Source: Mycolicibacterium litorale (lineage in GTDB: Bacteria; Actinomycetota; Actinomycetes; Mycobacteriales; Mycobacteriaceae). Taken from it: a stretch of 64,000 bases of DNA. Location of the stretch: the NCBI RefSeq assembly GCF_010731695.1, contig NZ_AP022586.1:1426001-1490000 (forward strand). Direction: 5' to 3'. Below the pieces are notes generated by a model, which was given only the letters and a program-made list of their open reading frames with translations, ran no database searches and was not told the DNA's origin. The stretch's first letter is position 1. Each line of letters starts with the position of its first letter. Positions 1 through 11,483 of the stretch are shown in pieces. A program made the translations under genes and the position numbers.

Positions 1-1
1 C

Positions 2-1591
2 GCCGACCGAGCCGTGGTCGAGGGCCGGTTCGTCACCACCGACCTCGGTGACGGCGTCGCCCGCCGGGTCGACGACCTGCTGGAGTCGTCCGGCGCCGAT
101 CGCGACGACGACGGCAGCATCATCGCCGCCCGCTCGGTGAGCAGGGACGGGCCGTCGCGCGCCTATCTCGGTGGCCGCAGCGTGCCGGCCAAGTCGTTGA
201 GCACCTTCACCACCGAACTCCTCACCCTGCACGGCCAGAACGACCAACTGCGGCTCATGCGCCCGGACGAACAGCGCGCCGCGCTCGACCGGTTCGCCGC
301 CGTCGACAAGCCGTTGAGCCGGTACCGGGCCGCGCGCGACGAGTGGCTGACCGCGCGGCGCGATCTGACCGACCGCCGCCACCGGGAACGGGAACTGGCC
401 CAGGAGGCCGACCGGCTGAAGTTCGGCCTCGACGAGATCGAGGCCGTCGACCCGTCGCCGGGCGAGGACGACGCGCTGGTCGACGACATCCGCCGGTTGT
501 CCGAACTCGACGCGCTGCGCGAGGCGGCGTTGACCGCACGCGCGGCACTCACCGGCGCCGACGACGATCTGGGCACGGACGCTTCCGCAGCGGCCGATCT
601 CGCGGCGCACGCGAAGTCGGCACTCGAGGGCACTGACGACGCCACCCTGCGGTCGCTTGCGGCGCAACTCGCCGATGCGGTCGCGGTGATCGGCGACGTG
701 GCCGGCGAACTGGGCGACTATCTCGGCGCACTGCCGACCGACGCGAGCACCCTGGAGACCAAGCTGGCGCGCCAGGCCGAACTGCGCACGCTGACCCGCA
801 AGTACGCCGCGGACATCGACGGGGTGCTGGCCTGGGCCCAGGAATCCCGTGCGCGCCTCGACCAGCTGGACGTGTCCGAGGAGGCGCTGGCCGGCCTCGA
901 GCGGCGGGTCCGCGAGTTGGAGTCACACGTCGTGACTGCCGCCGCCGAGCTGACCAAGGCGCGGCACAAGGCGGCGAAGGGCCTTGCCAAAGCGGTGACC
1001 GCCGAGCTGGCCGGGCTGGCGATGGCCGGTGCCGATTTCACGGTCAGCGTCGCCCCCTTGGCGGCGCGCGCGGACGACGCGGCCCCGTTGACGCTGCCGG
1101 ACGGCACCGTCGTCCACGCCGGCCACGACGGCGTCGACGCCGTCGACTTCGGGTTCGCCGCGCATCGCGGAACCGACGTGCTGCCGCTGTCCAAGAGCGC
1201 GTCGGGCGGTGAGCTGTCGCGGGTGATGCTCGCGATCGAGGTGGTGCTGGCGGCGTCGGCCGAAGGCACCACGATGGTCTTCGACGAAGTCGACGCCGGG
1301 GTCGGTGGTCGCGCCGCGGTGCAGATCGGCCGACGCCTGGCCCGGCTCGCGCGTACCCATCAGGTCATCGTGGTCACCCACCTGCCGCAGGTCGCGGCGT
1401 ACGCCGACGTGCACCTGGTCGTCGACAGCAGCGGGCGGGGCAAGGCCAGCCGGGTGCTGCGCATCGACGAGGACGACCGGGTGGCCGAACTGGCCCGCAT
1501 GCTGGCGGGGCTGGGGGAGTCCGACAGCGGTCGGGCCCACGCGCGGGAATTGCTCGACGCGGCGCGCAAGGAGTGCGCCGACGGAGCCTGA
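2..1591 (+). CDS. recN: DNA repair protein RecN (5' end cut by window edge)
   Basis: RecN is an SMC-like ATPase that acts at double-strand breaks in homologous recombination. The visible 529 residues lack roughly the first 60 of a normal ~585-residue protein, so the Walker A motif lies outside the window. The coiled-coil middle (Arg/Glu/Ala-rich) is followed by the ABC signature (SKSASGGELSRVMLAIE), Walker B (TMVFDEVDAGVGG) and the H-loop (VIVVTHLPQVAAYAD). The frame is open from base 2; the GTG at 14 is internal, not the start. Position upstream of the steA-like gene matches M. tuberculosis Rv1696. Confidence 0.93.
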   Translation, partial: ADRAVVEGRFVTTDLGDGVARRVDDLLESSGADRDDDGSIIAARSVSRDGPSRAYLGGRSVPAKSLSTFTTELLTLHGQNDQLRLMRPDEQRAALDRFAAVDKPLSRYRAARDEWLTARRDLTDRRHRERELAQEADRLKFGLDEIEAVDPSPGEDDALVDDIRRLSELDALREAALTARAALTGADDDLGTDASAAADLAAHAKSALEGTDDATLRSLAAQLADAVAVIGDVAGELGDYLGALPTDASTLETKLARQAELRTLTRKYAADIDGVLAWAQESRARLDQLDVSEEALAGLERRVRELESHVVTAAAELTKARHKAAKGLAKAVTAELAGLAMAGADFTVSVAPLAARADDAAPLTLPDGTVVHAGHDGVDAVDFGFAAHRGTDVLPLSKSASGGELSRVMLAIEVVLAASAEGTTMVFDEVDAGVGGRAAVQIGRRLARLARTHQVIVVTHLPQVAAYADVHLVVDSSGRGKASRVLRIDEDDRVAELARMLAGLGESDSGRAHARELLDAARKECADGA

Positions 1592-1683
1592 GCTGTGGCT
1601 GGTGTGACAGGAGGTAACTTCTGAGGCCCCTGTTACGGCGCGCCTCCACCTCTACTTGAGGGTTCGCCTACAGAATCGCCGAC

Positions 1684-2868
1684 ATGAAGATGTCAGCGCT
1701 GCTCACCCGTAATGCCACGTCACGGCCGGGCGTCACCGGCACCGCCCGTGTAGATCGCGACATCGACCGCCTGCTGCGACGTATCGGACCCGGCGACATC
1801 GTCGTCATCGACGCGCTCGATCTCGACCGGATCACCGCCGACGCGCTGGTCGAGGCGAGGGTGGCCGGCGTGGTCAACGCGTCGCCGTCGATCTCCGGGC
1901 GCTACCCGAACCTGGGACCGGAGGTGCTGGTGGCCAACGGGATCGCGCTGATCGACGAGACCGGCCCGGAGGTCTTCAAGAAGGTCAAGGACGGCCACCG
2001 GGTGCGGTTGCACAACGGCGGCGTGTACTCCGGTGACCGGCGCCTGATCGCCGGCACCGAACGCAGCGACCATGAGATCCACGAGTTGATGCACGAGGCC
2101 AAGAGCGGGCTGGTCGCGCACCTCGAGGCGTTCGCGGGCAACACGATCGAGTTCATCCGCAGCGAGAGCCCGCTGCTCATCGACGGGATCGGCATCCCGG
2201 ACATCGACGTCGACCTCAACCGCCGCCACGTGGTGATCGTCGCCGAGGAACCGCATGCCGCCGACGACCTCAAGGCGCTCAAACCGTTCATCAAGGAGTA
2301 CCAGCCCGTCCTCGTCGGCGTCGGCACCGGCGCCGACATCCTGCGCAAGGCCGGGTACCGTCCCGCGCTCATCGTCGGAGACCCCGACCGCATGAGTGCC
2401 GAGGTGCTGCGCAGTGGCGCCCAGGTGGTGCTGCCCGCCGACGCCGACGGCCACGCCGCCGGTCTCGAGCGGATCCAGGACCTCGGGGTGGGGGCCATGA
2501 CGTTCCCGGCGGCAGGTTCGGCCGCCGACCTGGCGCTGCTGCTGTGCGACCACCACGGCGCATCGCTGATCGTCACGGTGGGCCACACCGCCAGCATCGA
2601 GGAGTTCTTCGACCGCAACCGCCAGCGCAGCAACCCGTCGACCTTCCTGACCCGCCTCAAGGTGGGCGAGAAGCTCGTCGACGCGAAAGCCGTTGCCACG
2701 CTGTACCGCAGCCGCGTCTCCGGCGGTGCCATCGCGTTGCTGATCCTGGCCATGCTGGTCGCGGTGATCGCCGCCCTGTGGGTGTCGCGTGCCGACGCCG
2801 CGGTCATCGAGTGGGTGCAGCAGTACTGGAACCAGTTCCTGCTGTGGGCGCAGGGCCTGGTCAGTTAG
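1684..2868 (+). CDS. steA: SteA-like septation protein (Rv1697 family)
   Basis: 394 residues, a cytoplasmic protein with one C-terminal membrane segment (about residues 346-367, GGAIALLILAMLVAVIAALWV region) and a short tail. The family was first called a thiamin-pyrophosphokinase-like domain protein; in corynebacteria SteA works with the membrane protein SteB in cell-wall-linked septation. The ATG start at 1684 follows a 92 bp gap after recN, so it may have its own promoter. The next gene, SteB/MctB-like, begins 9 bp after the stop, supporting a two-gene unit. Function is transferred from corynebacterial work; the family and position match Rv1697. Confidence 0.85.
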   Translation: MKMSALLTRNATSRPGVTGTARVDRDIDRLLRRIGPGDIVVIDALDLDRITADALVEARVAGVVNASPSISGRYPNLGPEVLVANGIALIDETGPEVFKKVKDGHRVRLHNGGVYSGDRRLIAGTERSDHEIHELMHEAKSGLVAHLEAFAGNTIEFIRSESPLLIDGIGIPDIDVDLNRRHVVIVAEEPHAADDLKALKPFIKEYQPVLVGVGTGADILRKAGYRPALIVGDPDRMSAEVLRSGAQVVLPADADGHAAGLERIQDLGVGAMTFPAAGSAADLALLLCDHHGASLIVTVGHTASIEEFFDRNRQRSNPSTFLTRLKVGEKLVDAKAVATLYRSRVSGGAIALLILAMLVAVIAALWVSRADAAVIEWVQQYWNQFLLWAQGLVS

Positions 2869-2877
2869 GCGGTCGCG

Positions 2878-3819
2878 GTGATTTCGCTACGTACGCATGC
2901 GATCTCGCTGGCGGCGGTGTTCCTGGCGCTGGCGATCGGCGTGGCGCTGGGTTCGGGACTGCTGTCGAACACGGTGCTGTCCGGGCTGCAGAACGACAAG
3001 CAGGACCTGCAGAACCAGATCAACGTCCTCACCGACGAGAAGAACGGGCTGAACGAAAGGCTGAGCGCGGCAGGCGAGTTCGATGCCCAGATCGCCCCGC
3101 GGGTGCTCCGCGACGCCCTCGGCGGCAAATCGGTGGTGCTGTTTCGCACCCCTGATGCCTCCGACGACGATCTCGACGCGCTGACCCGGTCGATCGGCCA
3201 GGCCGGCGGCACGGTCAGCGGGACGGTGGCGCTGACCCAGGAGTTCATCGACGCCAACTCGGCGGAGAAGCTGTTGTCGGTGGTCAACTCGCCGATCGTG
3301 CCCGCCGGGAAACAACTGAGCACCACAGCGGTGGATCAGGGCTCTCAGGCCGGTGACCTGCTCGGGATCGCGTTGCTGCTCAACAAGGACCCGGCCGCGC
3401 CGGTGGTCAGCGACGCCGAACGCGAGACCGTGCTCACCGCCCTGCGCGACACCGGATTCCTGACCTTCGGCAACAACCCCGTCGGCGCCGCCAACACGGC
3501 GCTGATCGTCACCGGCGGCGGACTCGGTGACGACGCGGGCAATCGCGGTGCGACGGTGGCACGCTTCGCCGCCGGACTCGCCAAACACGGGTCCGGCACC
3601 GTGCTGGTCGGGCGGGACGGTTCGGCATCCGGCACCGGAGCCGTCGCGGTGACCCGGTCGGACGCGGCGTTGGCGGGAGCGGTCAGCACGGTCGACGACG
3701 TGGACACCGAATCGGGCCGGATCACCACCGTGCTCGCGCTGGCCGATCTGATCGGCGGCGCCCGCCCGGGTCAGTACGGAGTGGGACAGGGGGCGGGCGC
3801 GGTCACCATCGCCCCGTGA
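2878..3819 (+). CDS. mctB: SteB/MctB-like membrane-anchored protein (Rv1698 family)
   Basis: 313 residues, GTG start. Residues about 5-27 form an N-terminal membrane anchor (ISLAAVFLALAIGVALGSGLL), followed by a coiled coil (LQNDKQDLQNQINVLTDEKN) and a Gly/Ala-rich extracytoplasmic domain. The M. tuberculosis orthologue Rv1698 (MctB) has been linked to copper resistance and earlier to a channel-forming outer membrane protein; the corynebacterial orthologue SteB partners SteA in septation. The coiled coil next to the anchor suits a septal scaffold. The sequence alone does not choose between these roles. Confidence 0.85.
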   Translation: MISLRTHAISLAAVFLALAIGVALGSGLLSNTVLSGLQNDKQDLQNQINVLTDEKNGLNERLSAAGEFDAQIAPRVLRDALGGKSVVLFRTPDASDDDLDALTRSIGQAGGTVSGTVALTQEFIDANSAEKLLSVVNSPIVPAGKQLSTTAVDQGSQAGDLLGIALLLNKDPAAPVVSDAERETVLTALRDTGFLTFGNNPVGAANTALIVTGGGLGDDAGNRGATVARFAAGLAKHGSGTVLVGRDGSASGTGAVAVTRSDAALAGAVSTVDDVDTESGRITTVLALADLIGGARPGQYGVGQGAGAVTIAP

Positions 3820-6337
<2,518 letters not shown>

Positions 6338-6338
<1 letters not shown>

Positions 6339-7294
6339 TGACCACCTCAGCTGTTCGACGGTCGGCGCTCGACGATCAGCTGCAGGGTTACCTCGACCAC
6401 CTCACCATCGAACGCGGCGTGGCGGCCAACACGCTCAGCTCCTACCGCCGTGACCTGCGCCGCTACGCCGAGCACCTCACCGCGCGCGGGGTGGAGGACC
6501 TGGCTGCGGTCACCGAGACCGACGTCAGTGAGTTCCTTGTCGCATTGCGGCGCGGCGATCCGGACACCGGCGCCAACGCGTTGTCGGCGGTGTCGGCGGC
6601 CAGGGCGCTGATCGCGGTGCGCGGTCTGCATCGCTTCGCGGCTGCCGAGGGATTGACCGACGTCGACGTCGCCCGCGCGGTCAAACCGCCCACGCCCGGA
6701 CGCCGGCTGCCCAAGAGCCTGTCGATCGACGAGGTGCTCGCCCTGCTGGACGGCGCCGGGGGCGACAGCGAGGCCGACGGCCCCCTGACGTTGCGCAACC
6801 GCGCGCTGCTCGAACTGCTGTACTCGACCGGGGCACGCATCTCCGAAGCGGTCGGCCTCGACATCGACGACATCGACACCCACGCTCGCTCGGTGCTGCT
6901 GCGGGGCAAGGGCGGCAAGCAGCGCCTGGTGCCGATCGGCCGGCCGGCCGTCACCGCGCTGGACGCCTACCTGGTTCGGGGCCGGCCGGATCTGGCGCGC
7001 CGCGGCCGGGGCACTCCGGCGATCTTCCTCAACGCGCGGGGCGGGCGGTTGTCGCGCCAGAGTGCGTGGCAGGTGCTGCAGGACGCGGCGGAGCGGGCCG
7101 GGATCACCTCCGCGGTGTCCCCGCACACGCTGCGGCACTCGTTCGCCACCCATCTGCTCGACGGCGGCGCCGACGTGCGCGTCGTGCAGGAACTCCTCGG
7201 TCACGCGTCGGTCACCACGACGCAGATCTACACCATGGTGACCGTGCACGCGCTGCGCGAGGTGTGGGCGGGCGCCCATCCGCGGGCGCGCTGA
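6338..7294 (+). CDS. xerD: Site-specific tyrosine recombinase XerD
   Basis: Resolves chromosome dimers at dif with XerC. 318 residues. N-terminal SAM-like DNA-binding domain (about 10-110), then the catalytic domain with Arg in STGARISEA, the [11 protein letters not shown] box, [13 protein letters not shown] and the nucleophilic Tyr. ATG at 6338 overlaps the upstream TGA; upstream in-frame codons belong to the Nudix gene. This is the housekeeping recombinase; the satellite integrase at 28.6 kb is a different, longer member. Confidence 0.95.
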
Positions 7295-7367
7295 GCCGCC
7301 GCCCGGTTTCCGCGGTAACCGCCTTCTTGTGTGGCATCGGTGCCACGATCGGGGGAAGGAGGGCGTT

Positions 7368-9062
7368 ATGGACGGATTGATGCAGGACCGTCCGCTGCTG
7401 ATCTCGTCGCTGATCGAGCATGCGGCCACGTTCCATGCCGACACCGAGATCGTGTCGCGGCTACCGGAGGGGCAGACCCGCAGGAGCACGTGGAGCGAGC
7501 TTCGCGACCACGCCAAACAGGTCGCCAATGCGATGGCCGAACTGGGTGTCACGGCCGGTGACCGGGTCGGCACACTCGCCTGGAACAGCGACCGGCACCT
7601 CGCCATGTACTACGGCGTATCCGGCGTCGGCGCCGTGCTGCACACCATCAACCCCCGGCTGTTCCCCGAACAGATCGGCTACATCGTCAACCACGCCGAG
7701 GACCGCGCGTTGTTCTTCGACACCACATTCGCTCCGCTCGTCGAACGCCTTGCCCCGCAACTGGACACGGTGGAGAGCTTCGTCGTGATGACCGATCGCG
7801 CCGGTATGCCGGAGATCGATGTGCCGAACCTGCTGTGCTGGGACGACCTGGTCGGGGTCCAGTCGACACAGTTGGCGTGGCCGGAATTCGACGAGCGAAG
7901 CGCCTCGTCGCTGTGCTACACCTCGGGAACGACGGGCAACCCGAAAGGGGTGTTGTACGCGCATCGTTCGACCGTGCTGCACGCCTTGATGGAACTGTCT
8001 CGCGACACCTTCGACATCCACAGCGGCTCCACGCTTCTCATGGTCGTGCCGATGTTCCACGCCAACGCCTGGGGTACGCCCTACGCCGCGGCGATGACCG
8101 GCGCCAAGCTCGTCCTGCCCGGGCCGCACCTCGACGGTGAGAGCGTCTACGACCTGATGCGCCGCGAGCGGGTCACCTTCGCGGCGTGTGTGCCGACGGT
8201 GTGGACGATGCTGTTCGCCTACCTCGACGAGCACCCCGAGATCGACGCGCACGAGGTGGGTCTGCAGTTGGCCGGCGTCGGCGGTGCGGCGCTGTCCCAG
8301 TCGATGCTCGAACGCCTGGAACGGGATTTCGGCGCGACCGCGCTGCAGGGCTGGGGGATGACCGAAACGAGCCCCATCGGCGTCATCGGCAGGTTGTTGC
8401 CCAAGCATGCCGGGCTGCCGCGCGAGGAACAAACAGCGGTCAAGCTCAAACAGGGCCGCGGCGTGTGGGGCGTCGACCTGAAGATCGTCGACGAGGATGG
8501 CCGGGTGCTGCCGTGGGACGGCAAGGCTTTCGGGCATCTGCACGTGCGGGGCCCGTGGATCGCCAGCGGCTACTTCAAGGGCGAAGGCGGCGACCAACTC
8601 GACTCGGAGGGGTTCTTCCCGACCGGGGACGTCGCCACCATCGACGCTGACGGCTATGTCCACCTGGTCGACCGCGCCAAGGACGTCATCAAATCCGGGG
8701 GCGAGTGGATCAGTTCGATCGACCTCGAGAACGCCGCGATGGCACACCCGACGGTCGGCGAAGCAGCGGTCATCGGGGTCCCGCACCCCAAGTGGGACGA
8801 ACGCCCGCTGCTCCTGGTGGTACCGCGCCCCGGTCAACGGATCGACCGCGAAGAATTACTCGCCGATCTCGCCGGCACGGTCGCGAAGTGGTGGTTGCCC
8901 GACGACGTGGTCGTCGTCGACGAACTGCCGCACACCGCCACCGGCAAACTGCTGAAAACCGCTCTGCGCGACCAGTACCGCGATCACACGTTGCCGCGAA
9001 TCACGGCGGGCCCGGACTCCGGCGCGCCGTCACGTCCAGCCGGATCGGGTCCGCCGGCGTGA
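7368..9062 (+). CDS. Fatty acyl-CoA ligase (FadD/AlkK-like)
   Basis: 564-residue adenylate-forming enzyme, expected to join a fatty (probably medium- or long-chain) acid to CoA via an acyl-AMP. Motifs: AMP-binding P-loop [18 protein letters not shown] (about residue 185), the [10 protein letters not shown]5 motif, [21 protein letters not shown], and the catalytic Lys of TATGKLLKT near the C-terminus. ATG at 7368 follows GGAAGGAGGG. It converges with the P450 gene, and the two reading frames overlap by 62 bp. M. tuberculosis keeps different genes at this point between xerD and the parA-like gene, so this is lineage-specific content. Confidence 0.92.
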   Translation: MDGLMQDRPLLISSLIEHAATFHADTEIVSRLPEGQTRRSTWSELRDHAKQVANAMAELGVTAGDRVGTLAWNSDRHLAMYYGVSGVGAVLHTINPRLFPEQIGYIVNHAEDRALFFDTTFAPLVERLAPQLDTVESFVVMTDRAGMPEIDVPNLLCWDDLVGVQSTQLAWPEFDERSASSLCYTSGTTGNPKGVLYAHRSTVLHALMELSRDTFDIHSGSTLLMVVPMFHANAWGTPYAAAMTGAKLVLPGPHLDGESVYDLMRRERVTFAACVPTVWTMLFAYLDEHPEIDAHEVGLQLAGVGGAALSQSMLERLERDFGATALQGWGMTETSPIGVIGRLLPKHAGLPREEQTAVKLKQGRGVWGVDLKIVDEDGRVLPWDGKAFGHLHVRGPWIASGYFKGEGGDQLDSEGFFPTGDVATIDADGYVHLVDRAKDVIKSGGEWISSIDLENAAMAHPTVGEAAVIGVPHPKWDERPLLLVVPRPGQRIDREELLADLAGTVAKWWLPDDVVVVDELPHTATGKLLKTALRDQYRDHTLPRITAGPDSGAPSRPAGSGPPA

Positions 9063-10338
9063 CCGCGATACCCCGCGCGACGCTGCGCGGGACGGGGGCG
9101 CCGGCACCGCGGTGCGGCATCCGCAGGTCGAGCAGCGTCAGAATCGTCCCCAGCGCGATCGCCAGTTCGGAGGTGGCGAACGCGGCGCCGATGCACCGGC
9201 GATGACCGCCGCCGAACGGTGCGTACTCGAACGGTGTCGGCCGGTGTGTCAGGAACCGGTCCGGATCGAACCGGTGCGGTTCCGGCCAGATCTCCGGGTT
9301 GAAGTGAAGTGCGTAGAGCGCGACGCCGACGACCCGTCCCGGCGGGTGGGTGACCCCGTCGACGGTGAGTGGTGCGGTCAGGCGTCTGAGCACGATGGGA
9401 ACCGGCGGGTGCATCCTGAGCACCTCTTTGATCACCGCGCCCAGGTACGGAAGGGCGGTGATATCCGAAGGTGTTGAGCTGCCGGACAATTCGGCGTTGA
9501 TCCGGGCGCGCACCGTATCGTCGCGATACACGTGGTAGAGCGCCCAGGTCAGCGAGGACGCGGTGGTCTCGTGGCCCGCCGCGAGAAGGGTCCGCAGCTG
9601 GTCGAGCGTCTCGGCGTCGGTGCGGCCGCGTCCGGATTCGTCGGTGGCGGAGAGCAGCAGGCCCAGCATGTCACCCCCGGGCGGGTTCGGTGGCCGTCGC
9701 TGCGTCACCTCTTCCGACAGCAGTCGGTCGAGGCCGTCGCGCAACCGCAGCAGCTTCGCCCACGGGCCCGCTCCGCCGACCTCACGGCGCAGCGCCGGGA
9801 CGAGCATCAACGGGGCGGTGTTGGCAGCGAGGAGGTCTTTCACCGCCTGCCTGTACCGCATGCGCCGAGCGGGATCGGCGACACCGAACACCACCCTGAC
9901 CGCGACGTCCAGCGTGATGTCGACGGCGAGGGCATAGACGTCGACCGAATCTCCCGGGCACAGCTGCCGGATCTGCTCTGCGGTCGCGGACGCGATCACC
10001 TCGGCATAGCTCTTGATCTGTTCGCCGTGGAACGCGGGGGTCAGCAGCGCGCGCTCGCGGCGGTGCCGCTCACCGGACAGCAGGATCAGCGAGGCCGGAC
10101 CCACGACCGGCTCGACGGGGTTGGGCAGCGGTGCGCGGCACCCCTGCGTGGGCGCAGTGAGGATGTCGCGCGCCGCACTGCTGGTGCCGTGGAAGACGAC
10201 GCGGCCCAGTCCTGGGAAGTGCAGGACGACCGGTCGCTGGGTGACGGCCTTGCTCGTGAAGAATCCGACCGGGTCGGCGGCGGCCGACGCGGCGCGCAGC
10301 AGCGCCGACGGAGAGGCGGTGAAAATCGCCTTCACCAC
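9001..10338 (-). CDS. Cytochrome P450
   Basis: 445 residues, soluble bacterial P450 with no N-terminal anchor. I-helix oxygen-activation motif AGHETTAS, ExxR in KEVLRMHPP, and the heme ligand loop FGGGHRRCIGAAFA with the Cys thiolate. The start is GTG-GTG (10338/10335) behind a purine-rich GAGGTGGGAG. It runs opposite to the biosynthetic operon and shares the 1.1 kb upstream region with it, so it could be a tailoring enzyme of that pathway or an unrelated monooxygenase. The 3' end is antisense to the last 62 bp of the acyl-CoA ligase gene. Confidence 0.93.
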   Translation of the reverse strand: MVKAIFTASPSALLRAASAAADPVGFFTSKAVTQRPVVLHFPGLGRVVFHGTSSAARDILTAPTQGCRAPLPNPVEPVVGPASLILLSGERHRRERALLTPAFHGEQIKSYAEVIASATAEQIRQLCPGDSVDVYALAVDITLDVAVRVVFGVADPARRMRYRQAVKDLLAANTAPLMLVPALRREVGGAGPWAKLLRLRDGLDRLLSEEVTQRRPPNPPGGDMLGLLLSATDESGRGRTDAETLDQLRTLLAAGHETTASSLTWALYHVYRDDTVRARINAELSGSSTPSDITALPYLGAVIKEVLRMHPPVPIVLRRLTAPLTVDGVTHPPGRVVGVALYALHFNPEIWPEPHRFDPDRFLTHRPTPFEYAPFGGGHRRCIGAAFATSELAIALGTILTLLDLRMPHRGAGAPVPRSVARGIAVTPADPIRLDVTARRSPGPP

Positions 10339-11483
10339 GCTCCCACCTCACCCGGCGGCGGCAGAGCGAATACCCGGGGAACCTCCTGCGCCGGCGCAGC
10401 GTCATTGCGGACTGCCCGGGGGTCGATGTCTGCGTTTTTGCTGTGAATCTCGGTGCGTGCGGTTTCCACTGTTCGACGCCCGGGTATCAACGCATGATCG
10501 GTTCCCTGGGGCGCCCGACGGCGGAGTCCTGCGCTTGTGCGGCTTGCGGTCGTACCGGATCGTGTTTGCGCTGGTCGCAACGCCACAGACCGGTTCGCCG
10601 ATTGTCCGCGCCGACATCTCGGTGACGACGGGCGGTCGCTGACCCGGGTCGGCGTGAGCGCCGCCGGCGCATTCTTCGTCATCACGTCGGCAGTCGGTAA
10701 CCGATTTGCACCGAATGACGTTCGAATGCCGGCGGCAGAAATCAATTCAGGGATTTGTAATTTACCCCGAAGTAAATCCGGAAATAGAATTCCTGTCATA
10801 TGTCCGCCTTTATCCGGGCACTCCTGCGACAATTCCGGAAGGTTTCACTTCCGACGATGTGTTTGCGAGACGGTGCCGGCATGCGGCCGTCCTGACCGAT
10901 CAGGTTACGCCCGTGGTGCCGAAGGGGCGCCCGAACGCTTCAGGACGGACGGCAGACTGTGATTTGCGAGTTTCCTGCGAGCAACTCCCTCGTGTGATCG
11001 CGGTCCGTGACCGACGGTGGTTGTCGTCGTGTGAAGCACGACCAGCGGTCGCATGTTGACTGCTGATACTCCTAGTACGCAGCACGGAGCGATTCGGTTC
11101 AACAGTTTCGGTCCGCCTCGCCGACGCCCAGCCGGCGTGAGCGGCCCGGCCGGTCCCGGCGCGCCGATCCGTGTTGCTGCCGTCCGCGACTGCCCTCGGG
11201 TCCGCGGCGGCGCGTCGTGGCGGTGGCGGAGGGACGGCCGTGAACAAGAAGGGTTTCTCTGAGCTGTGGCGTTTGCCGCTTGCGAAGAAAACGGCTGGTG
11301 GCACGGCCGTCTTATCTGCCACAAAGCGAAATCGTCGTTGATTCAGAAAGCACCTCACGAATATCACGGATGATTATCTGTCGGTGTCCGATAATCGGGC
11401 GTAACGTATCGCAGCCAGAGAGGTCGACTCGCATTCCGGGGGCCGCAATTCGCGCGGAGTGGCGATGAATCGGGGTGGTTTCC
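10339..11483. other. Long non-coding divergent region
   Basis: About 1.15 kb without a convincing gene between the P450 and the TPP-enzyme operon. Several open frames exist but none has coding character or a good start context. It is visibly AT-richer than the backbone at 10690-10860 and 11310-11420. It holds two inverted repeats: ATTTAC (10760-10765)/GTAAAT (10772-10777) and GATTATC (11372-11378)/GATAATC (11390-11396). Likely the regulatory region for one or both flanking units, or a scar of past insertion/deletion. Confidence 0.5.
11372..11396. promoter_or_regulatory. Inverted repeat upstream of TPP-enzyme operon
   Basis: GATTATC and GATAATC are perfect 7 bp arms separated by 11 bp, about 90 bp before the ATG of the first operon gene, inside an AT-rich stretch. 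The form suits a regulator binding site; no regulator gene lies beside it. Confidence 0.35.

Noticed and set aside
10332..10832. 166-codon open frame on the minus strand beside the P450
   Set aside because: Low-complexity translation, no SD, overlaps the P450 promoter; no coding pattern.
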